A program made the translations under genes and the position numbers. The notes under the pieces were generated by a model. It was not told the DNA's origin. It searched no databases and saw only the letters and a list, made by a program, of their open reading frames with translations. Shown piece by piece: positions 31,059 through 40,672 of a stretch of DNA of 64,000 nucleotides. The stretch is taken from the NCBI RefSeq assembly GCF_019898765.1, contig NZ_JAIOKB010000004.1, positions 1 through 64,000 of the forward strand, given 5' to 3'. The stretch's first letter is position 1. Every line of letters begins with the position of its first letter. Source of the stretch: Sphingomonas yunnanensis. Its GTDB lineage: Bacteria; Pseudomonadota; Alphaproteobacteria; Sphingomonadales; Sphingomonadaceae.

Positions 31059-31263
31059 GCGCGGGAGAGTGCGGCGGGCCTTGCAGGCCGGGAGCCGCCG
31101 CCGAAGGAGCAACCACCCCGGAATCTCTCAGGCAGCAGGGACCGCGCCGGCCTTCATTGACACTCTGGAAAGCGGCGGCGCGCACCCGCGGGATCGCGCC
31201 ACCCACCGAAGGGGTAACCCGGTGTCGACCGGGGAAAGCTCTCAGGTCCCGTGACAGAGGGGG
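31059..31263 (+). ncRNA. Tandem glycine riboswitch
   Basis: Two aptamers in a row. The first runs about 31059-31168 with gcgggagagtgcgg, ccgccgaaggagcaa, aatctctcaggcagcaggga and cactctggaaagc. The second (about 31172-31263) has ccaccgaaggggtaa, gaaagctctcaggtcccgtg and acagaggggg. These are the conserved cores (CCGAAGG-GCAA and CTCTCAGG) of glycine riboswitches. It lies 50 bases before gcvT, where glycine binding would raise expression of the cleavage system. Confidence 0.93.
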
Positions 31264-31313
31264 AACGGATCAGCGCCGGGCAGCCGGCACGATTCGCCCT
31301 CGCACGTACGGAC

Positions 31314-32465
31314 ATGATGATGAGCGACCCGGTCCTGGACACCGACGACGACCTCGAGCCGATCGAGATCCTCACCCTTCCGCTCGACGCCTGGCACCGC
31401 CATCGCGGTGCCCGCATGGTCGAGTTCGCCGGCTATCACATGCCCGTCCAGTATGAGGGCATCATGGCCGAGCATCTGTGGACGCGCGAGCATGCCGGGC
31501 TGTTCGACGTCAGCCACATGGGGCAGCTCAGCCTCACCGGGCCGGGCGTCGCCGTGGCGCTCGAGGCGCTGATGCCCGCCGCGATCAGCGACGCACCGCT
31601 CAACAAGGCGCGCTACTCGCTGCTGCTCGACGACGCGGGCGGCGTGCTCGACGACCTGATGCTGACTCCGCAGGCCGAGGACCGCGTCTACATGGTGGTC
31701 AACGGCGCGACCAAGTATGACGACGTCGCGCACATGATCGAGCGCCTGCCCGACGAGATCACGCTCAACCTGATGGAGGAGCATGGGCTGCTCGCGGTGC
31801 AGGGGCCGGAGGCGGTCGCCGCGGTGGCGCGGCTGATCCCGGGCGTCGACGCTCTGGTGTTCATGCAGGCGGGTGCGTTCGACTGGCAGGGCCATGCGCT
31901 GTGGATCAGTCGCTCGGGCTATACCGGCGAGGACGGCGTCGAGATCTCGGTCCCCGCCGAGGCGGCGGTGGCGCTCGCCGACGCGCTGGTGGCGCAGCCC
32001 GAGATCAGGCCGATCGGTCTCGGCGCACGCGACTCGCTGCGTCTGGAGGCGGGGCTGCCGCTCTACGGCCACGACCTCGATCCCACCACCACGCCGGTGA
32101 TGGCCGATCTCGCCTTCGCGCTGGCCAAGCGCCGCCGCGAGGCCGCCGACTTCCCCGGCGCCGCGCGCATCCTGGCCGAGCGCGAGCAAGGCGCAGCGCT
32201 GCGCCGCGTCGGGTTGCTCGTCGAGGGGCGCCAGCCCGTGCGCGAGGGCGCGACCGTGGTCGACGTCGGCGGCGAGAGCGTCGGCCGCGTCACCAGCGGC
32301 GGCTTCGCGCCGAGCGTCGGTGCGCCGATCGCGATGGCCTATGTTCCCGCGGCGCTCGCCGCGCCGGGCACCCGAGTGACGCTGTCGCAGCGCGGCAAGC
32401 CGCACCAGGCGACCGTCGCGCCCATGCCGTTCGTTCCCCACCGTTACTTCCGAGGAGTGAAGTGA
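31314..32465 (+). CDS. gcvT: Glycine cleavage system aminomethyltransferase (T protein)
   Basis: 383 aa. Transfers the methylene group from aminomethylated GcvH to tetrahydrofolate. [79 protein letters not shown] and [20 protein letters not shown] are characteristic. Three consecutive ATG codons (31314, 31317, 31320) leave the exact start open; upstream in-frame GTG in the riboswitch is not used. First gene of gcvT-gcvH-gcvPA-gcvPB. Confidence 0.94.
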   Translation: MMMSDPVLDTDDDLEPIEILTLPLDAWHRHRGARMVEFAGYHMPVQYEGIMAEHLWTREHAGLFDVSHMGQLSLTGPGVAVALEALMPAAISDAPLNKARYSLLLDDAGGVLDDLMLTPQAEDRVYMVVNGATKYDDVAHMIERLPDEITLNLMEEHGLLAVQGPEAVAAVARLIPGVDALVFMQAGAFDWQGHALWISRSGYTGEDGVEISVPAEAAVALADALVAQPEIRPIGLGARDSLRLEAGLPLYGHDLDPTTTPVMADLAFALAKRRREAADFPGAARILAEREQGAALRRVGLLVEGRQPVREGATVVDVGGESVGRVTSGGFAPSVGAPIAMAYVPAALAAPGTRVTLSQRGKPHQATVAPMPFVPHRYFRGVK

Positions 32466-32466
32466 G

Positions 32467-32838
32467 ATGAGCCGTTATTTCACCGAGGACCACGAGTGGA
32501 TCGAGGTCGACGGCCAGACCGGCACGGTCGGCATCAGCGACTATGCGCAGGGCCAGCTCGGCGACATCGTCTTCGTCGAGGCGCCGGACTCGGGCCGCAG
32601 CCTGAGCAAGGGCGACGAGGCCGCGGTGGTCGAGAGCGTCAAGGCCGCCTCGGACGTCTACGCCCCGGTGTCGGGCACGGTGACCGAGGGCAATCCCGCG
32701 CTCGCCGACGAGCCGTCGCTGGTCAACTCGGATCCCGAAGGCGAGGGCTGGTTCTTCAAGCTCACGCTCAGCGATCCGAGCGAGCTCGAGGCGCTGATGG
32801 ACGAGACCGCCTACGCCGCCTTCGTCGCCAAATTGTGA
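32467..32838 (+). CDS. gcvH: Glycine cleavage system H protein
   Basis: 123 aa. Carrier protein with the lipoyl-lysine in [19 protein letters not shown] (Lys about residue 59), and the typical start [23 protein letters not shown] lies one base after the gcvT stop, behind GAGGAGTGA. It shuttles the aminomethyl intermediate among T, P and L proteins. Confidence 0.97.
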   Translation: MSRYFTEDHEWIEVDGQTGTVGISDYAQGQLGDIVFVEAPDSGRSLSKGDEAAVVESVKAASDVYAPVSGTVTEGNPALADEPSLVNSDPEGEGWFFKLTLSDPSELEALMDETAYAAFVAKL

Positions 32839-32843
32839 TGTGA

Positions 32844-32867
32844 CGCCCCTCCCGCGCGGGAGGGGCG
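32844..32867. terminator. Perfect 10-bp hairpin between gcvH and gcvPA
   Basis: cgcccctccc, loop gcgc, gggaggggcg, followed by caacccctccc. The stem is perfect and stands 6 bases after the gcvH stop, inside the operon. No T-run follows, so it is likelier a partial attenuator or RNA-stability element than a full terminator; it also resembles the ends of repeat family C. Confidence 0.5.
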
Positions 32868-32904
32868 CAACCCCTCCCTGAGTGGAGGCGGGAGAGACCA
32901 GACC

Positions 32905-34263
32905 ATGCGCTACCTACCGCTCACCCCGGCCGACCGCAGCGAGATGCTGGCGGTGATCGGCGCTTCCACGATCGACGACCTGTTCGTCGACGTGCCCGAG
33001 TCCGCTCGGCTCGACGGCCCCGTCCGCGACCTGCCGCTCCACGCCAGCGAGCTGGCGGTCGAGCGCCACATGACCGCGCTCGCGCGCCGGAACGTGGTGG
33101 CGGGTGAGGTGCCCTTCTTCCTCGGCGCGGGCGCCTACCGCCACCACGTGCCGGCCTCGGTGGACCATCTGATCCAGCGCGGCGAGTTCCTCACCGCCTA
33201 CACGCCCTATCAGCCCGAGATCGCGCAGGGCACGCTGCAGATGCTGTTCGAGTTCCAGACGCAGGTCGCGCGCCTGCTCGGGACCGACGTGGCCAACGCC
33301 AGCATGTACGATGGCTCGACCGCGTGCTGGGAAGCGATCGGCATGGCGCGGCGGATCACGCGGCGCGGCAAGGCGCTGCTCTCGTCCGGGCTGCACCCGC
33401 ATTACGTGTCAGTCGCCAAGACGATGGCGCGCTACACCGGCGACCTGCTCGAGACCGGCGCGCCGGCGCTGACCGCTGAGACCGACGTCGACCAGCTGAT
33501 CGCCGCGATCGACGCCGACACGTCGTGCGTGGTGGTGCAATATCCCGACATCCTCGGCCGCGTCGCCGACCTGACGCCGCTCGCCGAGGCGTGCCAGGCG
33601 AACAAGGCGCTGCTGATCGCGGTCGTGACCGAGCCGGTCGCGCTCGGGGCGCTGCGCGCGCCGGGCGAGATGGGTGCGGACATCGTCGTCGGCGAGGGCC
33701 AGTCGCTCGGCGTCGGGCTCCAGTTCGGCGGGCCGTACGTGGGGCTGTTCGGCTGCAAGGACAAATATGTGCGGCAGATGCCGGGCCGGCTGTGCGGCGA
33801 GACGATCGACGCCGACGGGCGCCGCGGCTTCGTGCTGACGCTGTCGACGCGCGAGCAGCATATTCGCCGCGAGAAGGCGACCAGCAACATCTGCACCAAC
33901 TCGGGGCTGTGCGCTTTGGCCTTCTCGATCCACATGACGCTGCTCGGCGAGGCGGGGCTGCGCCGGCTCGCGGATGTCAACCACGCCGCGGCCTGCCGCG
34001 CCGCCGACCGGCTCGCGCAGGTGCCCGGCGTGCGCGTGATCAACGAGGCCTTCTTCAACGAGTTCACGCTCGACCTCGGGCAGGAGGCGCGGCCGGTGGT
34101 GCGCACGCTGGCGGAGCGCGGCGTGCTCGCGGGCGTGTCGCTCGGCCGGCTCTACCCGGGCAAGGCGGCGCTGGAGAACGGCCTGGTGGTGGCGGTGACC
34201 GAGACGGTGACCGACGAGGATATCGAGGCGCTGGCGACGGCGCTGACGGAGGTGCTGGCATGA
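32905..34263 (+). CDS. gcvPA: Glycine dehydrogenase (decarboxylating) subunit 1
   Basis: 452 aa, N-terminal half of the P protein, which decarboxylates glycine with pyridoxal phosphate. [58 protein letters not shown] and [18 protein letters not shown] are typical. The complex is split into two genes as in many alphaproteobacteria. Its TGA overlaps the gcvPB ATG. Starts 66 bases after gcvH, behind the hairpin. Confidence 0.96.
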   Translation: MRYLPLTPADRSEMLAVIGASTIDDLFVDVPESARLDGPVRDLPLHASELAVERHMTALARRNVVAGEVPFFLGAGAYRHHVPASVDHLIQRGEFLTAYTPYQPEIAQGTLQMLFEFQTQVARLLGTDVANASMYDGSTACWEAIGMARRITRRGKALLSSGLHPHYVSVAKTMARYTGDLLETGAPALTAETDVDQLIAAIDADTSCVVVQYPDILGRVADLTPLAEACQANKALLIAVVTEPVALGALRAPGEMGADIVVGEGQSLGVGLQFGGPYVGLFGCKDKYVRQMPGRLCGETIDADGRRGFVLTLSTREQHIRREKATSNICTNSGLCALAFSIHMTLLGEAGLRRLADVNHAAACRAADRLAQVPGVRVINEAFFNEFTLDLGQEARPVVRTLAERGVLAGVSLGRLYPGKAALENGLVVAVTETVTDEDIEALATALTEVLA

Positions 34264-35834
34264 CGATCAATCAGAGCGGCTGGAAGCCGGCCGCGCCCGC
34301 GGGCCGCGGCGACACCGCGGGCGCGACCTTCACCGGCAACAAGGCGCTGATGCTGGAGGAGCCGCTGATCTTCGAGATCGGCGACGACCAGACCACCGGC
34401 GTCGACGTCGCCGCGACTGACACCGCGGTATCGCGGCTGGGCGGTCTCGCGCGGACCGCGCCGATCGGGCTGCCCGGCCTGTCGGAGCCCGAGACAGTGC
34501 GCCACTATACACGGCTCAGCCGGCAGAATTACGCGATCGACCTCGGGCTGTTCCCACTCGGGTCGTGCACGATGAAGCACAACCCGCGGCTCAACGAGAA
34601 GATGGCGCGGCTGCCGGGCTTCGCCGACGTCCATCCGCTCCAGCCGATCGACACGGTGCAGGGCGCGCTGGAGGTGATCCATCAGCTCGCGCACTGGCTG
34701 GTCACGCTCACCGGCATGCACTCGGTGGCGATGAGCCCCAAGGCGGGTGCGCACGGCGAGCTGTGCGGCATCCTCGCGATCAAGGCGGCGCTGGCGAAGC
34801 GCGGCGAGGGGCACCGCAAGGTCATCCTCGTGCCCGAATCGGCGCACGGGACCAACCCCGCCACCGCGGCTTTCGCCGGCTTCAGCGTGGAGGACATCCC
34901 CGCCACCGCCGAGGGACGCGTCGACACGGCGGCGCTCACGGCGCGGCTCGGCCCGGACGTGGCCGGGGTGATGATCACCAACCCCAACACCTGCGGTCTG
35001 TTCGAGCGCGACCTCAAGGCGATCTCGGACGCGGTTCACGCGGCGGGCGGCTACGTCTACTGCGACGGTGCCAATTTCAACGCGATCGTCGGCCGCGTGC
35101 GCCCGGGTGACCTCGGCGTCGACGCGATGCACATCAACCTGCACAAGACCTTCTCCACCCCGCACGGCGGCGGCGGGCCTGGCTCGGGGCCGGTGGTGTT
35201 CTCGCAGGCGCTGACACCATTCGCGCCGCTGCCCTTCGTCGAGCGCGACGGCGACCAGTTCCGCCTCGTCGAGGAGGAGAATGCGGAGGAGCATCACGCC
35301 GACAGCTTCGGTCGCATGGTCGCCTTCCATGGCCAGATGGGCATGTTCACGCGCGCGCTGACCTATATCCTCAGCCACGGCGCGGACGGGTTGCGCCAGG
35401 TCGCCGAGGACGCGGTGCTCAACGCCAATTACGTGCTCCGCCGGCTGGAGGACACGCTCGACGCGCCGTTCGCCGGCTCTGGCCCGTGCATGCACGAGGC
35501 GATCTTCTCCGACCGCGGGCTGGCGCCCGGCTTCTCCACGATCGATGTCGCCAAGGCGCTGATCGACGAGGGCTATCACCCGATGACCATGTACTTCCCG
35601 CTGGTCGTCCACGGCGCCATGCTGGTGGAACCGACCGAGACGGAGAGCAAGGCGGCGTTGGATCAGTTCATCGGCGCGCTGCGCTCGGTGGCGGAGCGCG
35701 CCAAAGCGGGCGACGAGTCGCTCAAGACCGCGCCGCATTTCGCCCCGCGCGCGCGGCTCGACGAGACGCTGGCGGCGCGCAAGCCGGTGCTGGTGTGGAA
35801 GCCGAAGCTGGCGGAGGCGCAGGCGGCGGAATAG
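34260..35834 (+). CDS. gcvPB: Glycine dehydrogenase (decarboxylating) subunit 2
   Basis: 524 aa, C-terminal, PLP-bearing half of the P protein. [74 protein letters not shown] and [20 protein letters not shown], in which the Lys would bind PLP. Start at 34260 overlaps gcvPA (ATGA). The last gene of the glycine cleavage operon; two hairpins follow. Confidence 0.96.
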   Translation: MTINQSGWKPAAPAGRGDTAGATFTGNKALMLEEPLIFEIGDDQTTGVDVAATDTAVSRLGGLARTAPIGLPGLSEPETVRHYTRLSRQNYAIDLGLFPLGSCTMKHNPRLNEKMARLPGFADVHPLQPIDTVQGALEVIHQLAHWLVTLTGMHSVAMSPKAGAHGELCGILAIKAALAKRGEGHRKVILVPESAHGTNPATAAFAGFSVEDIPATAEGRVDTAALTARLGPDVAGVMITNPNTCGLFERDLKAISDAVHAAGGYVYCDGANFNAIVGRVRPGDLGVDAMHINLHKTFSTPHGGGGPGSGPVVFSQALTPFAPLPFVERDGDQFRLVEEENAEEHHADSFGRMVAFHGQMGMFTRALTYILSHGADGLRQVAEDAVLNANYVLRRLEDTLDAPFAGSGPCMHEAIFSDRGLAPGFSTIDVAKALIDEGYHPMTMYFPLVVHGAMLVEPTETESKAALDQFIGALRSVAERAKAGDESLKTAPHFAPRARLDETLAARKPVLVWKPKLAEAQAAE

Positions 35835-35838
35835 CGGG

Positions 35839-35855
35839 CGCCTCGAGACGAGGCG
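35839..35855 (+). terminator. Short hairpin after gcvPB
   Basis: cgcctcg, loop aga, cgaggcg at 35839-35855, starting 4 bases after the gcvPB stop. It is a weak candidate on its own but is followed by a longer hairpin. Confidence 0.4.
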
Positions 35856-35871
35856 TCGACGAGTTCAGCCA

Positions 35872-35918
35872 CTCCTCAGCACGGTCGGAGATCGCCTCGC
35901 TCCGTCCGTGCTGAGGAG
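35872..35918. terminator. Long hairpin between convergent gcvPB and transporter gene
   Basis: ctcctcagcacggtcggag and its near-complement ctccgtccgtgctgaggag (one mismatch) enclose a 9-base loop. Sits between gcvPB (plus) and the EamA gene (minus), so probably stops transcription from both sides. Confidence 0.6.
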
Positions 35919-35925
35919 GCGCCTG

Positions 35926-36843
35926 TCACCCGATCCCCTGCGCCATCGCCTGCCGCGTCTCCTCGCGTCGGCGGACGTGCTCGCGCCACACGATGTACAG
36001 CCCCGCCGCGACGATCACCGGCGCGCCGAGCCAGGTGGCGCGATCGGGCAGGTGGCCGAACACCAGCCAGCCGAGCAGCGTCGCCCAGAGCAATGACGTG
36101 TAATCCATCGGCACGACGGCCGAGACGGGTCCGAAGCTCAGCGAACTCGTCATCGCCACCTGCGCCGCGCCGCCGAACAGCCCGCACGTCACGAGTACCA
36201 GCCAGAGCCACGGCGTGTGCGGCTGTGCCCAGATCGCATAGGCGATGCCGAGCGGCAGCAGCGATAGTGTCGAGAACCAGAAGACGGTGGTGAGCGGTCT
36301 CTCGGTGCGCCCGATCGTGCGCAGCAGGATCGTCACCACGGCGGTCAGTACTGCCGCCAGCAGCCCGCTCAGCGCGCCGTGGAGGGGGATCTCGTGTCCG
36401 CCCGGCTGCGCGACGATCACCACCCCGGTAAAGCCGACCGCCACCGCGGCCCAGCGGCGCCAGCCGGTCGGCTCGTGCAGCACCAGCGCGCCCAGCACGG
36501 TCGCGAAGATCGGCATCGAGAAGCCGATCGTCGTCGCCTCGGCGAGCGGCAGCACCGTCAGCGTGTAGAAGGTGAAGGCCATCGAGATCAGGCCCACGGT
36601 GGCGCGCGCCAGATGCGCGTCGAAGCGCCGCGTCGGCAGCGTCGCGAAACCAGGTCCGATCCCCACCACCGCGGTGACGAGCAGCGCCGCCCCGCACTGG
36701 CGCCAGAAGAGGATCTCGGCGAGATGCGCGCCGCCCGCCTCGGCCAGCTTGATGCAGGTGTTCATCAGCGCGAACAGCGCCACCGAGGTGAGCCGCAGCA
36801 CGACGGCGAGGAGGATACGATCGGATGTCACGCGCGGCGCCAT
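35926..36843 (-). CDS. DMT-superfamily (EamA) transporter
   Basis: 305 aa with about ten hydrophobic helices in two repeats, the EamA layout (LTSVALFALMNTCIKLAEAG; TVGLISMAFTFYTLTVLPLA; GPVSAVVPMDYTSLLWATLL). Members export metabolites or drugs; substrate unknown. ATG 36843 is preferred over 36963 because the upstream extension is hydrophilic and not conserved. Divergent from uraH. Confidence 0.85.
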   Translation of the reverse strand: MAPRVTSDRILLAVVLRLTSVALFALMNTCIKLAEAGGAHLAEILFWRQCGAALLVTAVVGIGPGFATLPTRRFDAHLARATVGLISMAFTFYTLTVLPLAEATTIGFSMPIFATVLGALVLHEPTGWRRWAAVAVGFTGVVIVAQPGGHEIPLHGALSGLLAAVLTAVVTILLRTIGRTERPLTTVFWFSTLSLLPLGIAYAIWAQPHTPWLWLVLVTCGLFGGAAQVAMTSSLSFGPVSAVVPMDYTSLLWATLLGWLVFGHLPDRATWLGAPVIVAAGLYIVWREHVRRREETRQAMAQGIG

Positions 36844-36937
36844 AGCGGCTTTCGTCGAGCGATGGTGGCGGAAGTGCGGCGCCTCGCCGGATGAGCGAGC
36901 CGGGAACGATGCGGCGTCTCGCGAGCTAGGAGGTAAG

Positions 36938-37375
36938 ATGTTCCATATCGGCGAGCTCTCCATGTTCCCTGTACGCTATCTTGCCTCGCTCGCCCTCGTC
37001 ACGGCGCCGATCGCGGTGGTGGCGGCACCGGCGCATGCGGCGGAGGTGTCGACCCATGTGCTCGATCTCGCGCGCGGGACCGGAGGGAAGGGCGTGCCCG
37101 TGCGCCTGGAGCGCCGGTCGGCCGCCGGTCGCTGGGAGCGCGTGGGCGAGGCCAGCACCGACGCGGAAGGGCGCGTCCGGCGGATCGGTGATCCGGCGAC
37201 GATCGGGAGCGGCGTCTACCGGCTCACGTTCGACATGACCCGCTACCCTGACGCCGCCGCCCGGCCCTTCTTCCCCGAGATCGTGCTCACCTTCAGCGTG
37301 ACGGACGCTGCGGCGCACTATCACGTGCCGGTCGCCGTGAGTCCGTACGGCTACTCGACCTATCGCGGCAGCTGA
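36938..37375 (+). CDS. uraH: 5-hydroxyisourate hydrolase with export signal
   Basis: 145 aa. Transthyretin-like enzyme that hydrolyses 5-hydroxyisourate in urate breakdown. After a signal peptide (RYLASLALVTAPIAVVAA to AHA, about residues 13-34) the mature part begins EVSTHVLDLARGTGGKGVPV and ends YHVPVAVSPYGYSTYRGS, the family's terminal signature with catalytic His and Arg. AGGAGG precedes ATG 36938. A second ATG at 36962 would also yield a signal peptide. No urate oxidase or OHCU decarboxylase gene is nearby. Confidence 0.85.
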   Translation: MFHIGELSMFPVRYLASLALVTAPIAVVAAPAHAAEVSTHVLDLARGTGGKGVPVRLERRSAAGRWERVGEASTDAEGRVRRIGDPATIGSGVYRLTFDMTRYPDAAARPFFPEIVLTFSVTDAAAHYHVPVAVSPYGYSTYRGS

Positions 37376-37428
37376 GCCGGACGCCACGGCAGTTTACGCG
37401 CGCCCGCCTTCGCGTGTACGGGCGCGCG

Positions 37429-38961
37429 ATGATCAAGCACGCTCTTTCCGTCACGCGCGAGGCCGATTTCGCCGCCTGGTACCAGTCCGTCATCTCGGAG
37501 GCCGACATGGCCGAGGAATCGGGCGTACGCGGCTGCATGGTGATCCGGCCGTGGGGCTATGGCATCTGGGAGCGGATCCAGCGCCTGCTCGACGACCGCA
37601 TCAAGGCGACCGGTCACGAGAACTGCTATTTCCCCGTCTTCATCCCGCTCTCCTATTTCGAGCAGGAGGCCGCGCACGTCGAGGGTTTCGCCAAGGAGAT
37701 GGCGGTGGTCACCCACCATCGCCTGATCGCCGACGGCAAGGGCGGGCTGGTGCCCGACCCCGCGGCCAAGCTGGAGGAGCCCCTGGTGGTCCGTCCCACC
37801 TCCGAGACGGTGATCGGCCACGCCTTCGCGCGCTGGGTGCAGTCGTGGCGCGACCTGCCGGTGCTGATCAACCAATGGGCGAATGTCGTCCGCTGGGAGA
37901 TGCGCACGCGCATGTTCCTGCGCACCGCCGAGTTCCTCTGGCAGGAGGGGCATACCGCGCACGCCTCGGCCGAGGAGGCGCGCGAGGAGACGCTGCGCAT
38001 GCTCGAAGTGTACCGCGACTTCGCCGAGAGCGACCTGGCGCTGCCGGTCGTGGCGGGCGAGAAGCCGGAGAACGAGCGCTTCCCCGGCGCGGTCGCCACC
38101 TACTCGATCGAGGCGATGATGCAGGACGGCAAGGCGCTCCAGGCGGGCACCTCGCACTTCCTCGGCACCAATTTCGCCAGCGCGCAGAACATCCGCTTCC
38201 AGAACAGCGCGGGTGAACTCGAACTGGCCAACACGACGAGCTGGGGCGTGTCGACTCGCACGATCGGTGCGCTGATCATGGTCCACGGCGACGACGACGG
38301 GATGCGCGTGCCGCCGCGCGTCGCGCCGTGGCAGGTGGTGATCGTGCCGATGCTCCGAGACACGCCCGAGGACGAGGCGCTGGTGGGCTATTGCCGCGAA
38401 CTGCAACAAGCATTGGCGCGGCAGACCGCGCTGGGCGAGCCGCTGCGCGCGCTGCTCGACCTCAAGCCGGTGAAGTCGACCACCAAGCGGTGGGGCTGGG
38501 TCAAGAAGGGCGCGCCGCTCGTGATCGAGGTCGGCGGTCGCGACATGGCGGCGGGCAACGTCTCGCTGATCCGCCGCGATCGGCTGTACCGCGCCGACGG
38601 CAAACTCGACAGCGTCGCCACGGCGCGCGACGCCCTCGTCACCGAGGCGCCCGCGCTGCTCGAGGCGATCCAGCGCTCGCTCTACGACGAGGCGGCGGCG
38701 CGACTGCGCGACGGGATCACGCCGGCGGCCGACTGGACCGCGGTCGAGGCGCATTTCGCGCCCGAGGCGCGCAACCCGGGCTGGCTCGAGGTGCAATGGG
38801 CACGCCCGACGGGCGCCGTGCTCGACGCGGTGGTGGAGAGGCTCAAGGCGCTCAAGCTGACGCTGCGCAACGCGCCGAGCGACCAGGCGCCGGTGGACGG
38901 CGCCTGCGTCTTCACCGGTGCGCCGGCGGCGGAGCGCGTGCTGGTCGGTCGCGCCTATTGA
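37429..38961 (+). CDS. proS: Prolyl-tRNA synthetase, archaeal/eukaryotic type (type 3)
   Basis: 510 aa. Class II enzyme charging tRNA(Pro). Motifs: ESGVRGCMVIRPWGYGIWE (about 24), VVRPTSETVIGHAFARW, WANVVRWEMRTRMFLRTAEF, LWQEGHTAHASAEEA and the anticodon-binding domain, finishing in a terminal Tyr (RVLVGRAY), a hallmark of the archaeal/eukaryotic branch that lacks the bacterial insertion domain. Start ATG 37429 (MIKHALSVTR); the upstream GTG 37414 would add five residues. Convergent with the fucosidase gene. Confidence 0.92.
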   Translation: MIKHALSVTREADFAAWYQSVISEADMAEESGVRGCMVIRPWGYGIWERIQRLLDDRIKATGHENCYFPVFIPLSYFEQEAAHVEGFAKEMAVVTHHRLIADGKGGLVPDPAAKLEEPLVVRPTSETVIGHAFARWVQSWRDLPVLINQWANVVRWEMRTRMFLRTAEFLWQEGHTAHASAEEAREETLRMLEVYRDFAESDLALPVVAGEKPENERFPGAVATYSIEAMMQDGKALQAGTSHFLGTNFASAQNIRFQNSAGELELANTTSWGVSTRTIGALIMVHGDDDGMRVPPRVAPWQVVIVPMLRDTPEDEALVGYCRELQQALARQTALGEPLRALLDLKPVKSTTKRWGWVKKGAPLVIEVGGRDMAAGNVSLIRRDRLYRADGKLDSVATARDALVTEAPALLEAIQRSLYDEAAARLRDGITPAADWTAVEAHFAPEARNPGWLEVQWARPTGAVLDAVVERLKALKLTLRNAPSDQAPVDGACVFTGAPAAERVLVGRAY

Positions 38962-39004
38962 GCGAGCCCGACCGCTGCTCGCACGTGGCGAGGCGCGCCG
39001 ATGA

Positions 39005-40543
39005 TCAGCTGAAGCTGATCTCGAACGCGCTCGCGTGGCGGGTCGGCAATCGGTCGGGGCAGGCGATCATCAGCGCCGCCTCGGTCTGGCGATAGGAGAG
39101 GCTCCGCGGCCCGCCGAGAAGTCGCACGCCGCGCACACGCCGCGCTTCATGCGGGTTGCCCGCCGCGAGCGAGGCGATCGCCACCTCGCCGCGCGGCTCG
39201 CCCAACGTGATCGCGTAGAGGCGATCGCGCCGCGTGGTGAAGCGGATGTCCTGCGCGACATAGTCGCCGCTCTCCTTGAAGCTGCCCTCGGCCGCCTCGG
39301 TCGGCCCCTCTCCGTAGATCTTCCACGGTCGCGTCCCATGGATCGCCTCGCCGTTGGCCGGCATCCAGGCGGCGAGCTCGTCGAGCAACTCGGCCGAGGC
39401 CGGCGGCAGACTGCCGTCCGCGCGCAAGGCGACGTTGAGCAGCAGGTTGCCGTTCTTGCTGACGATGTCGGTGAGCATGGCGATTACCTGCGCCGGCGTC
39501 TTGTAGCGATCGTCCTCCTTCTCGAACCAGTCGCCGTTGGACGTGTCGGTCTGCCACGCGAACGGGTTGATGCCCTTGAGCACGCCGCGCTCGACGTCCT
39601 GCACACCCCACTCGCGGTGAAACTCGCCCGAGCCCAGGTCCTTGGAGGCGTAGACGGCGTCGAGCCGGCCGTGGCGCGCGATGCTGCTGTTGTAGAGGTG
39701 CGCCACCAGCGAGCGACCGACCGCGCCGAACGGCAGGCCGCCGTCGGAATAGAGCAGGTCGGGCTGATAGCTGTCGACCAGGTCGCGGATCCGCGCATAC
39801 CAATGGGCGTGATAGGCCGGGTTCCTGGTGTACCAGGTGCCGGGCTTGTCGAGGAACGGCTCGTCGCGATTGTCGTGGTAGAGATCGGCGAAGCGTGGAT
39901 CGGCACCGTCATAGCTGACGCCGAGCTTGGGCCAGAACTGATCGTAGAGGTGGTTGGGGTACCACCAATTATAGCTGGCGCCGAGATGCTCGGACACGCC
40001 GAAGCGGAGCCCGCGCCGCCGCGCCGCGTCGCGCCAGGCGCCGACGATGTCGCGCTTGGGCCCCATCGCGGCGGCGTTCCAGCGCTGGTGCTTCGAGCGC
40101 CACAGGTCGAAATTGTCGTGGTGGACGCCCATCGAGACGAAATATTTGGCGCCGGCCGCGGCATAGCGCGTCATCAGCGACTCGGGATCGAACCTTTCCG
40201 CCGTCCACAGCGGGATGATGTCCTTGTAGCCGAACTCGGCGGGATGACCGTATGTCTTGAGGTGATGCGCGTAATGCGGGTGGCCGGGGCAATACATGAA
40301 GCGCGCGTACCAGTCGCCCTGGCGCGGCACCGCCTGCGGTCCCCAGTGCGCCCAGATGCCGAACTTGGCGTCGCGGAACCAGTCGGGTGCCTGGTAGCCG
40401 AGCAGCGACTCGACCGTCGGCTGGAAGCGGCCCGGCGCGATCGGCGCGAGACCGGCGGTGGCGTCCGGCGCGGCCCGCGCCGCCCCGGCGACCGACGCCG
40501 CCAGTGACGCCGCGAACAGCTCGCGTTTGCTCAAGCCCGCCAT
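39005..40543 (-). CDS. Exported alpha-L-fucosidase, GH29
   Basis: 512 aa. An N-terminal signal (LFAASLAASVAGAARA) directs it out of the cytoplasm. The catalytic domain shows WFRDAKFGIWAHWGPQAVP, RYAAAGAKYFVSMGVHHDNF, RDAARRRGLRFGVSEHLGAS, DSYQPDLLYSDGGLPFG (Asp nucleophile in SDG) and NGNLLLNVALRADGSLP. GH29 enzymes release L-fucose from glycans. It is divergent from an IclR regulator and next to a dehydrogenase gene. Which fucosyl linkage is cut cannot be told. Confidence 0.88.
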   Translation of the reverse strand: MAGLSKRELFAASLAASVAGAARAAPDATAGLAPIAPGRFQPTVESLLGYQAPDWFRDAKFGIWAHWGPQAVPRQGDWYARFMYCPGHPHYAHHLKTYGHPAEFGYKDIIPLWTAERFDPESLMTRYAAAGAKYFVSMGVHHDNFDLWRSKHQRWNAAAMGPKRDIVGAWRDAARRRGLRFGVSEHLGASYNWWYPNHLYDQFWPKLGVSYDGADPRFADLYHDNRDEPFLDKPGTWYTRNPAYHAHWYARIRDLVDSYQPDLLYSDGGLPFGAVGRSLVAHLYNSSIARHGRLDAVYASKDLGSGEFHREWGVQDVERGVLKGINPFAWQTDTSNGDWFEKEDDRYKTPAQVIAMLTDIVSKNGNLLLNVALRADGSLPPASAELLDELAAWMPANGEAIHGTRPWKIYGEGPTEAAEGSFKESGDYVAQDIRFTTRRDRLYAITLGEPRGEVAIASLAAGNPHEARRVRGVRLLGGPRSLSYRQTEAALMIACPDRLPTRHASAFEISFS

Positions 40544-40560
40544 GATCCTCTCCTCCCCTG

Positions 40561-40582
40561 GTTTGTTATCATACTTGCAAAC
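40561..40582. promoter_or_regulatory. Candidate operator/promoter between GH29 and IclR genes
   Basis: gtttg and caaac frame a 22-base AT-rich element in the 129-base divergent gap. It also holds TATGAT on the minus strand, fitting a -10 box for the fucosidase gene. On the plus strand ttgaca lies at 40616-40621, a -35 candidate for the IclR gene. The inner symmetry is imperfect, and assignment to IclR is inferred. Confidence 0.35.
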
Positions 40583-40672
40583 GCACTCTCATCACGCAAG
40601 CGCCTGCGCGCGCGTTTGACAGCATCGCCGCGCTTTCCCATGCATCGGGCTGCCGGAGCGAGGGAGAGGCGA

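Noticed and set aside
31059..31263. An open frame of about 134 codons through the riboswitch (30850-31254)
   Set aside because: The region is a structured RNA with conserved aptamer cores; the translated text is Arg-rich and without motif.
34152..35738. A 528-codon minus-strand frame over gcvPB
   Set aside because: Shadow of gcvPB, whose PLP site and overlap with gcvPA are clear.
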